Positions 22,499 through 30,851 of a DNA stretch of 60,012 nt are shown one piece after another. The notes below the pieces were generated by a model that searched no databases, was not told the DNA's origin, and saw only the letters and a program-made list of their open reading frames with translations. The DNA is taken from contig JAJDBJ010000039.1 of the NCBI GenBank assembly GCA_029261395.1, forward strand, positions 1-60,012, written 5' to 3'. Numbering within the stretch: position 1 is the first letter of the stretch; every line of letters starts with the position of its first letter. The translations under genes and the position numbers were made by a program. Origin of the DNA: Nitrospinaceae bacterium. GTDB lineage: Bacteria; Nitrospinota; Nitrospinia; Nitrospinales; Nitrospinaceae.

Positions 22499-23227
22499 AT
22501 GGATAACCAGGTCGTCTATTTATTTCTAATTTTTATTTTCGTCATCACTATGGCGGGGGGATGGATTCCCACCCTGAAGCCGTGGTCGCAGAAAACCTTC
22601 CGCATGCTGATCAGTTTTTGTGCGGGGATTCTGCTGGGGGCGGTGTTCTTCCACATGGTGCCGGAAATTTCCCCCATCCTCGGCCGAAAAATGGGCTTCC
22701 CGATTATGCTCGGGTTTCTGGGTATCTATGTGATGGAAAAATTCATCATGGTGCATCCTTGTGAAGAAGGGGCGTGCGATTACCACAAAATCGGCGTCGC
22801 CGCGTATGTCGGTATCGGGTTCCACAGCATTCTCGATGGCGTGGCGATCGGCGCGGGCAATATGTTGAACATCAGCATGGTGATTCTGCTGGCGGTGACG
22901 ATTCACAAATTTCCGGCGGCACTGGCGCTCAGCAGTATTCTGGTGAAGGGCGGTGAGTATTCCCGGAAGAAAATTCTGACTTCCATGTTTATCTTCGCAC
23001 TGGCGACTCCCATCGGCGCATTGGTTTCCATGAATGTAATGAATGGACTCGATAATACCGACATCATTGGATTCGCGCTGGGGATTTCTGCGGGAACGTT
23101 CCTCTATATATCCATCGGCGATCTGTTGCCCACGGTTCACGAGGAAGACGATAATAAAAACCTGAACCTGGTGCTTCTGTTTGTCGGGATACTGGTAATG
23201 TTTCTCTCCACGGCATTGGAAGGCTGA
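22499..23227 (+). CDS. ZIP family metal transporter
   Basis: A 242-residue inner-membrane protein with eight hydrophobic segments that should import divalent metal such as zinc. The first helices contain a FFHMVPEI histidine motif. A cytoplasmic loop, HPCEEGACDYHK, is rich in potential metal ligands. Helix IV reads GFHSILDGVAIGAG and helix V VTIHKFPAALALSSIL, matching the HxxxDG and HExPxx metal-site motifs (with Lys instead of Glu in HKFP). The start has GAAGG just before ATG 22499. Substrate specificity is not determined; the HKxP variant is common in bacterial ZIP proteins. Confidence 0.9.
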   Translation: MDNQVVYLFLIFIFVITMAGGWIPTLKPWSQKTFRMLISFCAGILLGAVFFHMVPEISPILGRKMGFPIMLGFLGIYVMEKFIMVHPCEEGACDYHKIGVAAYVGIGFHSILDGVAIGAGNMLNISMVILLAVTIHKFPAALALSSILVKGGEYSRKKILTSMFIFALATPIGALVSMNVMNGLDNTDIIGFALGISAGTFLYISIGDLLPTVHEEDDNKNLNLVLLFVGILVMFLSTALEG

Positions 23228-23290
23228 TATCAGGGGATATTGGAAGAAGTATTTTAGGCCCAGTGCTACGCTGACCTGTACAATAGAGCC

Positions 23291-25075
23291 ATGAAACGCA
23301 TTAAAGCTTTTATTCCCTACCTGTGGGCCTATCGATGGGAAATGTCGATAGGGATCATCGCTCTTCTGGCAACCGACCTCATCGGCCTGGCCATTCCCTG
23401 GATTCTTAAAAACTTCATCGATCTTCTGCCGCACAAGCCATCTGGTTCGGAATTGGCCTGGTATGCCGGTCTGTTGTTCCTGGCGGCGGTCGGGCAGGGC
23501 GTGTCCCGCTTCGGGTGGAGGAAATACCTGTTCGGCCCGTCCCGAAAAGTCGAAGTCGATATTCTCAACAAACTGTTCCTGCACCTGCAATCCCTCGATA
23601 AAACATTTTATCAGAATCAAAAAGTGGGCGACCTGATGTCGCGCGCCACCAACGACCTGCGCGCGGTGAAGGATTTCCTCGGTCTGGGCCTGCTGGTGGT
23701 CCTCGATGCGGTGGTCGTGATCATCGCCGCCATTGCATTGATGATCACTATCAATCCGCGCCTCACGATGTACGCCTTACTGCCGCTCCCATTGCTTTCA
23801 ATCCTATTCTTCGGATTCATCAAAACCATCGGCATCCGGCACACGGCCATTCAGGAAAACCTTGCCAGGATCACCTCCATGGTCCAGGAAAATCTGGCGG
23901 GGATTCGTGTTCTTCACGCTTTTGTTCAGGAAGAACACGAGATGAAACGGTTCGATGATTTGAATCGACAACACATTGCCAAAAACATGGGGCTGGCGAA
24001 ACTGTTCGGTATGTTTACGCCTTCCCTGATGATGACTATCGGTATTGCGGCGTTGATCACCTTATGGGTTGGCGGCAAGGAAGTGATTGCCCATCAGACG
24101 GCGATTCAATCGGGAGAGGTGGTGGAAAATGTTTTCTCCCTCGGTTCCTTTGTCGCCTTCAATGGATACCTGTTGATGTTGTCGTGGCCGATGATGGCTA
24201 TCGGTTACGTCATCAACCTGACGCAGAAGGGTCTCGCCGCCATGGATCGTATTCAGGAGATTTTCGATTCCCGATCATCTCTATTAACGGAGGTTTCGCC
24301 TGCATATACGGAACTCATTGAGGGGGAAATCGAGTTTAAAGATCTAACCTTCAGTTATCCCGGCAAGGCCGTTCCCGTGCTGAAACACATCAATTTGAAA
24401 ATCGAAGCGGGAAGTACGGTGGCATTGATTGGAATGATTGGTTCCGGGAAAAGCTCGCTGGCGCAATTGATTCCCAGAGTGTTTAACGCGGAGGGCGCCT
24501 CGATTTTTATTGATGGCCTACCGATCAACGAAATACCGCTGGACCGATTGCGCCGTCACATCGCTTTTGTGGATCAGGAACCATTTTTATTTTCGACCAG
24601 TATTCGCAACAACATTGCTGTGGGGCGGAGCGATGCCACAGTTGAAGAAATCAATGCGATCGTGCGCTGTGTTCATCTGACGCCGGATTTGGAGCGGTGG
24701 CCGCAGGGATTGGAAACGGTGGTCGGCGAACGCGGCGTTTCGCTTTCCGGCGGGCAGAAGCAAAGGATTGCCTTGGCGCGTGCGCTGATCCGAAACCCCA
24801 AAATCCTGATTCTGGACGACGCCTTTTCCAGTCTCGATATTGAGACCGAAGCGATTATCTTGAGTAACATTCAGCAGATCACCCACTCGCTCACCACGAT
24901 ACTGATCACGCACCGTTTAACGATCACCCGACAGGTCGATCAGGTTCTGGTGATGGAGCGCGGTCAGATTGTAGAGCGTGGCAATCACGAAACGCTGATC
25001 AATAATGAAGGCCTGTACCAGCGGATGTACACCAATCAGGCCTTGGCGAGGGAAATGGAGATTCTGTTGCAATGA
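23291..25075 (+). CDS. ABC exporter half-transporter (degenerate-site partner 1)
   Basis: Residues 1-320 form a six-helix type I exporter membrane domain; the ATPase domain follows. Walker A is GMIGSGKSS (from residue 381), the signature is LSGGQKQR and Walker B is ILILDDAFSSLD, where Asp510 replaces the usual catalytic Glu. Its stop codon overlaps the start of the next ABC gene (ATGA), so the two form a heterodimer. In such pairs (LmrCD, BmrCD, TM287/288) one composite ATP site is degenerate. The substrate could be a drug, lipid or peptide; nothing nearby decides. Confidence 0.92.
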   Translation: MKRIKAFIPYLWAYRWEMSIGIIALLATDLIGLAIPWILKNFIDLLPHKPSGSELAWYAGLLFLAAVGQGVSRFGWRKYLFGPSRKVEVDILNKLFLHLQSLDKTFYQNQKVGDLMSRATNDLRAVKDFLGLGLLVVLDAVVVIIAAIALMITINPRLTMYALLPLPLLSILFFGFIKTIGIRHTAIQENLARITSMVQENLAGIRVLHAFVQEEHEMKRFDDLNRQHIAKNMGLAKLFGMFTPSLMMTIGIAALITLWVGGKEVIAHQTAIQSGEVVENVFSLGSFVAFNGYLLMLSWPMMAIGYVINLTQKGLAAMDRIQEIFDSRSSLLTEVSPAYTELIEGEIEFKDLTFSYPGKAVPVLKHINLKIEAGSTVALIGMIGSGKSSLAQLIPRVFNAEGASIFIDGLPINEIPLDRLRRHIAFVDQEPFLFSTSIRNNIAVGRSDATVEEINAIVRCVHLTPDLERWPQGLETVVGERGVSLSGGQKQRIALARALIRNPKILILDDAFSSLDIETEAIILSNIQQITHSLTTILITHRLTITRQVDQVLVMERGQIVERGNHETLINNEGLYQRMYTNQALAREMEILLQ

Positions 25076-26865
25076 CGGGCGGGACGAAAGAAAACCTGGA
25101 GAACAAATACTACGATTGGCCTTTGTTTAAACGTATTCTAGGATATCTGCGTCCGTATCGTTTCCGGGTAGCCGTTTCTTTGTTGTTGTTGCTGGCGGTT
25201 TCGATGTTGGCACTGGCCGGTCCCTACCTCACTAAAGTGGCGATTGACGATTACATCCGTGTCGGACACTACGAGGGATTGGATCAAATTGCCCTCATAT
25301 ACATTGCGGTGCTGGCTATATCGTTTGTCTTTCAGTTTCTGCAATACACGACCATGCAGTATATCGGCCAGAGGGTGATGTTCGATCTGCGAACCCAAGT
25401 GTTTGCACACCTGCACAAGATGTCCTTTCAATTCTTTGACCGAAACCCTATCGGTAAAATGATGACCCGCACGGTCAACGATGTCGAAGTGTTGAATGAA
25501 ATGCTGACCTCAGGGCTCATCCTGGTGTTCAGCGACCTCTTCACGCTGGTGGGAATATTTTTGATGCTGGCCTGGCTGGACTGGAGATTGATGCTCATGG
25601 TGTGCGCGATATTTCCATTTCTATATCTGGCGACGCAGGCCTATCGGGTGCGGGCACGGGATGCTCTTCGCAAAAACCGCGCGCATATCACCACCCTCAA
25701 TTCCACGTTGGAAGAAAACCTCTCCGGAATGACCACGGTCCAGTTGTTCAATCAGGAAAATGCGCAATACCAAAAGTTCGCGGAAACTAACCGGGATAAA
25801 CTCAAGGAAGACTTGAGGTCCCTGCATTACAATTCGATTTATCTGCCTTCGATTGATGTCTTCAGCGCCATCGGGATAGGTTTGGTGATCTGGTACGGTG
25901 GCGGCCGGTTGGTTCAGGGGGAAGTGTTGCTGGGCGTCCTGGTGGCGTTCCTCATGTATCTCCAAAAGTTTTTTGAACCGATACGCGATATGGCGGAAAA
26001 ATTCAATATTATTCAAACGGCGATGGCGTCCTCCGAACGGATATTCGAATTACTGGACACACCGGAAGAGTTGCCCAACCCGGAACGTCCGCAAGCTGTG
26101 TCCCGGATTGCAGGTAATATCGAATTTGAAAATGTCTGGTTTGCCTACAATAAGGACGACTATGTTTTGAAGGATGTGAGCTTCTCGTTAAAAGAAGGCG
26201 AAAGCCTGGCCATCGTCGGTGCGACAGGGTCGGGCAAGTCGACCATCATCAATACCCTGCTTCGATTTTATGATATTCAAAAGGGACGAATCAGCATCGA
26301 CGGTGTCTCTCTGAAAGAGATGAACAAACAGGATGTGCGTCGTCATATGGCCTTGGTTCAGCAGGATGTTTTTTTGTTTTCGCGCAATATCATCGACAAC
26401 ATCCGACTCGGCAACACGTCGTTGGGACTGGAGGAAGTGGAATCCGTCGCACAGTCGGTGCACTCGCATCACTTCATCAACAATCTTCCGTTCAAGTATG
26501 AGCAGGAATTGATCGAGCGCGGGAGCAGTTTATCCATGGGGCAGAGGCAATTGCTTTCGTTCGCGCGGGCGCTTGCGTTTGATCCGAGGATTCTTATTCT
26601 CGACGAAGCGACCTCCAACGTCGACACTGAAACGGAGCGGCAGATCCAGACCGCCATTCAGGAACTGATGAAAGGGCGGACTTCGATTGTCATCGCGCAC
26701 CGTTTATCCACTTTAAAAACCGTGGACAAGGTGCTGGTGTTGAAACAGGGTAAGGTTCAGGAGTTTGGCACCCGAAAAGAACTTCTTCGAAACAAGGGGA
26801 TTTATTACGATCTGCTCAAACTTCAGATGGAACTTTCCGAACGGAATCCCAGTCCCCGCCCATAA
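25072..26865 (+). CDS. ABC exporter half-transporter (partner 2)
   Basis: A 597-residue fusion of a six-helix membrane domain and an ATPase domain. Walker A is GATGSGKST, Walker B is ILILDEATSNVD with the catalytic Glu512, and the H-loop is IAHRLST. The signature motif reads LSMGQ (residues 487-491) rather than LSGGQ. Paired with the Asp510 Walker B of partner 1, this deviant signature makes one composite site degenerate while the other stays canonical, as in heterodimeric exporters. Start overlaps partner 1 by four bases. Substrate unknown; an RlpA-like lipoprotein gene follows. Confidence 0.92.
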   Translation: MTGGTKENLENKYYDWPLFKRILGYLRPYRFRVAVSLLLLLAVSMLALAGPYLTKVAIDDYIRVGHYEGLDQIALIYIAVLAISFVFQFLQYTTMQYIGQRVMFDLRTQVFAHLHKMSFQFFDRNPIGKMMTRTVNDVEVLNEMLTSGLILVFSDLFTLVGIFLMLAWLDWRLMLMVCAIFPFLYLATQAYRVRARDALRKNRAHITTLNSTLEENLSGMTTVQLFNQENAQYQKFAETNRDKLKEDLRSLHYNSIYLPSIDVFSAIGIGLVIWYGGGRLVQGEVLLGVLVAFLMYLQKFFEPIRDMAEKFNIIQTAMASSERIFELLDTPEELPNPERPQAVSRIAGNIEFENVWFAYNKDDYVLKDVSFSLKEGESLAIVGATGSGKSTIINTLLRFYDIQKGRISIDGVSLKEMNKQDVRRHMALVQQDVFLFSRNIIDNIRLGNTSLGLEEVESVAQSVHSHHFINNLPFKYEQELIERGSSLSMGQRQLLSFARALAFDPRILILDEATSNVDTETERQIQTAIQELMKGRTSIVIAHRLSTLKTVDKVLVLKQGKVQEFGTRKELLRNKGIYYDLLKLQMELSERNPSPRP

Positions 26866-26943
26866 TAAAACCTGCCGAAAAGTTGCATCTAGGTGAATAT
26901 TGATCTATATTTTTCAATAAGTTATAGTTTTATAGGGTATGCC

Positions 26944-27618
26944 ATGCAAAAATGGATTCGTTACCAGATGTGCCTTTTTATGATCCCGTTTTCCCTGTCG
27001 GGGTGTGTCGTGATCGAGGGAACCTACGATGTGGTGAGTGGAACCGTTAAGGGGATTTATTACGTGACCACTGGAACGGTCGAAGCCGTGTACCATGTCG
27101 GCAAGTTTACTTTTAATGTTGTGAAGGCGCCCGTCGAATGGGCGTTGATGAACGATGACATTGAGACCATCGACGGACTACCAGTGAAAGAAGCCATCCG
27201 GCAGGGTCGTGTCAAAAATTCTCCCTATCGTGTCAAAGGTAAAATGTATTACCCCATGACCGTCGCCAGCGCCCAAGGGTATAAGGAAACCGGCGTGGCT
27301 TCCTGGTATGGTGACGAGACGCTTAACCAGAAAGATGGTCACATGACCGCAAACGGGGAAGCATTCAATCCCAACGCATTATCGGCGGCGCACAAGCATC
27401 TGCCTTTACCCACCAACGTGAAAGTCACCAACCTGCAAAACGGACGTTCAGTGATCGTGCGGGTGAACGATCGCGGTCCCTTTCCCAGCGACCACAATGC
27501 CACTTCCGGCCGGCGCATTATCGATCTCAGCTACGCCGCCGCCAAACAACTCGGCTTCCATGCCCAAGGCACCACGCGTGTGCGAGTGGAGACTATCCAA
27601 CTCGAAGAAGAGGTTTGA
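26944..27618 (+). CDS. RlpA-like DPBB lipoprotein
   Basis: A 224-residue lipoprotein. The signal ends in the lipobox LSGC, with Cys21 acylated, and a linker of about 90 residues follows. The C-terminal double-psi beta-barrel (about 125-220) begins GVASWYGDE and includes MTANGEAFNPNALSAAHKHL and VRVNDRGPF, the hallmarks of RlpA septal-ring lytic transglycosylases; the Asp of NDRGPF is the catalytic-type acid. No SPOR domain follows, unlike E. coli RlpA. ATG 26944 is preferred to an upstream GTG start because it opens the lipoprotein signal. It should act on denuded peptidoglycan strands in the periplasm. Confidence 0.88.
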   Translation: MQKWIRYQMCLFMIPFSLSGCVVIEGTYDVVSGTVKGIYYVTTGTVEAVYHVGKFTFNVVKAPVEWALMNDDIETIDGLPVKEAIRQGRVKNSPYRVKGKMYYPMTVASAQGYKETGVASWYGDETLNQKDGHMTANGEAFNPNALSAAHKHLPLPTNVKVTNLQNGRSVIVRVNDRGPFPSDHNATSGRRIIDLSYAAAKQLGFHAQGTTRVRVETIQLEEEV

Positions 27619-27682
27619 GCTTCCGGCGGATTTCACTTTTTCTTGAACGGGATGACTATGAGTTCTTCCCGATTGCACCCTC

Positions 27683-28267
27683 TTAGATTAATTTTTGCAC
27701 TCTAGCTTTTAAGGCAGGCAAGATATCTTTCTCAAACCAGGCATTGTCCCGAAGCCATCTATTATTGCGTGGGCTGGGGTGTGGAAGCGGCAATAACCCC
27801 TTCTTCCAGTATTCCTTCCAGAATTTTACTGTTTCGGTTAAATTCTTTTTTCGAGAAGTTCCCAGATGATATTTCTGGCTATATTGCCCAACCAGTAAAG
27901 TAAGTTCGATTTTTGGAAGGTTTGAAAGAAGCTGTTCACGCCAGGCCTCAGCGCATTCGGGGCGGGGGGGCAGGTCTCCCGACGTGCCAGTGCCCGGATA
28001 GCAAAACCCCCTGGGCACAAGGGCGATCTTTGAACCGTCATAGAATATGTTTTTATCAATCCCCATCCAATCCCGCAGTCGATCCCCACTGGCATCATTA
28101 AACGGAATTCCCGTCTCGTGTACTTTGCGTCCGGGAGCTTGACCTGCAATCAGGATTGTCGCTTGAGAATCAGCCTGAAGGACAGGTCTCGGACCTAAAG
28201 GAAGATGGTCTTCGCATAATCGACACTCATTGATTTTCTTCAAAAGAGATTTCAGATTTTGGGCCAT
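27683..28267 (-). CDS. Uracil-DNA glycosylase superfamily protein
   Basis: A 194-residue member of the UDG fold (PF03167-like). The first motif region reads ILIAGQAPGRKVHETGIPF with DRLRDWMG after it, and the second motif is LPLPHPSPRNNRW, the His-Pro-Ser loop that contacts DNA. An N-terminal CRLCEDHLPL stretch has two cysteines. The pattern resembles the UDG-like proteins without proven glycosylase activity rather than classical Ung, so the substrate base is uncertain. ATG 28267 is chosen; the longer frame would run antisense to the ferredoxin gene's leader. Last gene of the cysK-led minus-strand run. Confidence 0.82.
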   Translation of the reverse strand: MAQNLKSLLKKINECRLCEDHLPLGPRPVLQADSQATILIAGQAPGRKVHETGIPFNDASGDRLRDWMGIDKNIFYDGSKIALVPRGFCYPGTGTSGDLPPRPECAEAWREQLLSNLPKIELTLLVGQYSQKYHLGTSRKKNLTETVKFWKEYWKKGLLPLPHPSPRNNRWLRDNAWFEKDILPALKARVQKLI

Positions 28268-28308
28268 AAGAATGTATTGAACCGGTTCCCTTGCCACCGT
28301 GGGATGGC

Positions 28309-28632
28309 TTATTTTTTCTTGAATGGGATGACCAGGCGTTCGACGATGCGGTCGTTTTGGATGTGCTCGGTGAGGATCGATTCCATGTCGTCTTTGGTTT
28401 TGGGTGCATACCAGATGTCGTCGGGGTAGACGACCAGGGTCGGTCCCTGCGCGCAGGCGTCGAGGCATCCCGCCTTGTTGATGCGTACTTTACCTTTCAG
28501 GCCGCAGTCGTGGACGCGTTTTTTAAGATAGTCCAGAAGTTCGGGTGAACCGCGTGAGGCACAGCATCCGCGTGGATCGTCTTCTTTGCGTTGGTTGTTG
28601 CAGATGAAGATATGTTTCTGAAAGCGGCCCAT
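28309..28632 (-). CDS. Thioredoxin-like [2Fe-2S] ferredoxin
   Basis: A 107-residue protein with the thioredoxin-like ferredoxin fold. It begins with KHIFICNNQR, contains the GCCASRGS cysteine pair and the second cluster pair in AGCLDACAQGP, and ends near the family's usual length. The four cluster cysteines are expected to be Cys11, one of the GCC pair, and the two of CLDAC. It is cytoplasmic and carries one electron. It lies 30 bp downstream of the second cysteine synthase homologue and may supply electrons to sulfur metabolism, but the redox partner is not in view. Confidence 0.9.
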   Translation of the reverse strand: MGRFQKHIFICNNQRKEDDPRGCCASRGSPELLDYLKKRVHDCGLKGKVRINKAGCLDACAQGPTLVVYPDDIWYAPKTKDDMESILTEHIQNDRIVERLVIPFKKK

Positions 28633-28662
28633 GAAAACCTTATCGTGAAAAAATGCGGAGAA

Positions 28663-29661
28663 TCAGTTGTCCGCCTTTGGCAGGGCGGTTGGGGATTGGG
28701 ACTCGTAGAATTCCTTGAACTTGTTGAAGTTGATGTAGGTGGTGTCGCAACTGTCGGGGAAGATGGTGACGACGACGCCTTTATCAATCTTTCCTGCCAA
28801 CTCCATGGCGGCGATCACGGCGGCGGCAGAGGAATGACCGACAAGAATGCCTTCTTCTTTTTCCAGAGTTTCGAGCATGTCGTAAGCATCTTCAGTGGCC
28901 ACACTGATTTTTCCGTCCAGAATTGATTCGTCGTAGATACCGGGGACGATGGACGAAGCCATGTGCTTGAGGCCTTCCAGGCCGTGTAGTTCTTCCGCCG
29001 GTTCAACCGCATAGCATTGGATTTTGGGATTGAGTTCGCGGAATTTCCGGGTATTGCCCATGATGGTGCCGCCGGTACCGATACCTGCGCAGAAATGGGT
29101 GATCTCGCCATCCGTCTGTTTCCAGATTTCCTCGGCGGTGTGCAGATAATGAGCGCGCCAGTTGGAATCGTTGTTGTACTGGTCCGGCATGAAATACTTG
29201 TCCGGATCCTTATCATAAATTTCCTTCGCTAGAATGATCGCGCCGTCGGAACCCTCAAACGGACTGGAAGTGACGATCTCCGCGCCGTAAAAATCCGCCA
29301 TCACGCCTTTGCGCTCTTTGATGACGTTGGCGGGCATGACCAGCTTGACTTGATAGCCTTTGATTTTTCCAATCAGGGCGTAGGCAATGCCGGTATTGCC
29401 GGAGGTGGAATCGAGGATGATCTTGTCTTTGGTGAGTTTGCCGGAAGCTTCGCCGTCTTCGATCATCTGCAGGGCAGGGCGGGATTTGACAGACCCGCCT
29501 GCATTGCGCCATTCGGCTTTGGCGTAAATCTCAACGTTGGGGTAACGCTTACTGATGTTCTCAAGATGGATCAATGGGGTATTGCCGATTTTTTTCAAAA
29601 TCGACTGATCCACAATCACCGGGCAAGCCGGCGCGAGATTGTTTTGATTGATGTGACCCAT
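28663..29661 (-). CDS. Cysteine synthase family PLP enzyme (second copy)
   Basis: A 332-residue fold-type II PLP enzyme of the cysteine synthase / cystathionine beta-synthase family. The PLP lysine lies in GGSVKSR, the phosphate loop is STSGNTGIA and the glycine loop is GIGTGGTIMG. It differs from the canonical CysK at 32110 by an N-terminal extension, GSVKSR instead of GSVKDR, and an altered active-site region. Placement downstream of the sulfur-carrier and E1-like genes recalls mycobacterial CysM, which takes sulfur from a carrier-protein thiocarboxylate. That function is inferred from context, not from a diagnostic residue. Confidence 0.88.
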   Translation of the reverse strand: MGHINQNNLAPACPVIVDQSILKKIGNTPLIHLENISKRYPNVEIYAKAEWRNAGGSVKSRPALQMIEDGEASGKLTKDKIILDSTSGNTGIAYALIGKIKGYQVKLVMPANVIKERKGVMADFYGAEIVTSSPFEGSDGAIILAKEIYDKDPDKYFMPDQYNNDSNWRAHYLHTAEEIWKQTDGEITHFCAGIGTGGTIMGNTRKFRELNPKIQCYAVEPAEELHGLEGLKHMASSIVPGIYDESILDGKISVATEDAYDMLETLEKEEGILVGHSSAAAVIAAMELAGKIDKGVVVTIFPDSCDTTYINFNKFKEFYESQSPTALPKADN

Positions 29662-29752
29662 ATCAGCTTAAGACATCTCCCTGTAGTGCCAAAACACGTT
29701 TAAGGGATTCGCCATTGGTCTTATAGTTATAAACGAATGTGAAAACGGTTAA

Positions 29753-30556
29753 TCAAGCCGTTCCGCAAAATTCTTCGTAATCGATCAACTCTTTAATGGT
29801 CGGGTTGTCTCCGCAGACCGGACAGTTGACGTCCCGCTTGAGTTTCAGTTTCCGAAATTCTGTGTTCAGCGCATCGTAGATGAGCAATTTGCCTGATAAC
29901 GATTCGCCGATGCCCAGTACCAGTTTCAATGTTTCCACGGCTTGAATGTTGCCGATGATTCCAGCTAACACGCCGAGCACTCCGCCTTCCTGACAATTCG
30001 GGACCAATCCCGGTGGCGGGGGTTCCGGGTACAAACAGCGGTAACACGGGCCGTTCTTAGGATGAAAGACCGTGGCCTGTCCTTCGAACCGGAAGATACT
30101 GCCGTGAATATTGATCTTGTTCATCAACACGCAGGCGTCATTGATCAGGAACCGGGTCGCAAAATTGTCCGAGCCGTCTACGATGTAGTCGTAGCCTTCG
30201 AACAATTCCTTGATATTCTGTGAACTGATCCGTTCGTTATAAGTGGTGACATTGACGTCCGGGTTCAGCGCGGCGATGGTTTTCTTGGCTGATTCGGTTT
30301 TCAGCATACCAATCCGCTCGGTGGAGTGGATGATCTGCCTCTGCAGGTTGCTGAGGTCAACCGTATCGAAATCCACAATGCCGAGATGGCCGATTCCGGC
30401 GGCGGCGAGATAATACGCCGCAGGCGAACCCAGGCCGCCCGCACCGATCATCAAAACGCGCGCATCCAGCATTTTGCGTTGGCCCACCCCGCCCACTTCC
30501 GGCAGGATGATGTGGCGGCTGTAGCGTTCGATCTGCTCGTCGGTAAAATCGGTCAT
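29753..30556 (-). CDS. E1-like adenylyltransferase (MoeB/ThiF/HesA family)
   Basis: A 267-residue enzyme that adenylates the C-terminal carboxylate of a ubiquitin-like sulfur carrier. It has the ATP-binding GAGGLGSPAAYYL loop, the Rossmann D of VDFDTVDLSNLQRQ, two zinc CxxC pairs (CYRCLYPEPPPPG and CPVCGDNP) and a C-terminal EEFCG cysteine. No rhodanese domain follows, so sulfur must come from elsewhere. Its ATG directly follows the stop of the MoaD/ThiS-like gene, consistent with a cognate pair. Preceding cysK and thrC and following cysM-like gene suggest a carrier-dependent cysteine (or homocysteine) route rather than molybdopterin synthesis. Confidence 0.92.
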   Translation of the reverse strand: MTDFTDEQIERYSRHIILPEVGGVGQRKMLDARVLMIGAGGLGSPAAYYLAAAGIGHLGIVDFDTVDLSNLQRQIIHSTERIGMLKTESAKKTIAALNPDVNVTTYNERISSQNIKELFEGYDYIVDGSDNFATRFLINDACVLMNKINIHGSIFRFEGQATVFHPKNGPCYRCLYPEPPPPGLVPNCQEGGVLGVLAGIIGNIQAVETLKLVLGIGESLSGKLLIYDALNTEFRKLKLKRDVNCPVCGDNPTIKELIDYEEFCGTA

Positions 30557-30838
30557 TTAACGGGCTCCACCTGCAATGGCAGGGATGATGGAAATTTCGT
30601 CGCCATCCTTGATCTGGGTTTTTTCACCTTCCAGAAACCGGATGTCTTCTTCATTGAGATAGATGTTGATGAACCGTCTGGGGGCTCCATTTTCTTCGCA
30701 GATGCGTTCCTTGATCCCCGCGAACTGGCTTTCCAGATTGTTCAATATATCGGCAATCGTTTCGCCTTCTGCCGAAATCTCCGCCTGATTGTTGGTCAGT
30801 TTCATCAGAGGCGTGGGGATTCTCACTTTGACTGGCAT
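30557..30838 (-). CDS. MoaD/ThiS-like sulfur carrier with Gly-Gly-Ala-Arg end
   Basis: A 93-residue ubiquitin-fold carrier protein. The beta-grasp signature is visible (AEGETIADILNNLESQF, then RRFINIYLNEEDIRFLEGEKTQIKDGDEISIIPAIAGG). Active carriers end in Gly-Gly, which is thiocarboxylated. Here the chain continues with Ala-Arg after the diglycine, so two residues must be removed first, as in carriers processed by JAMM proteases (QbsE, Wolinella HcyS). No such protease is seen in the window. The next gene is its E1-like activator. It most resembles CysO-type carriers; molybdopterin or thiamine use is less likely given the neighbours. Confidence 0.88.
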   Translation of the reverse strand: MPVKVRIPTPLMKLTNNQAEISAEGETIADILNNLESQFAGIKERICEENGAPRRFINIYLNEEDIRFLEGEKTQIKDGDEISIIPAIAGGAR

Positions 30839-30851
30839 GTTGCTTTCTCCT

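Noticed and set aside
22526-23620. 364-codon minus-strand frame across the ZIP and ABC genes
   Set aside because: Shadow frame with Gln, His and Arg-rich low-information sequence antisense to two clear genes.
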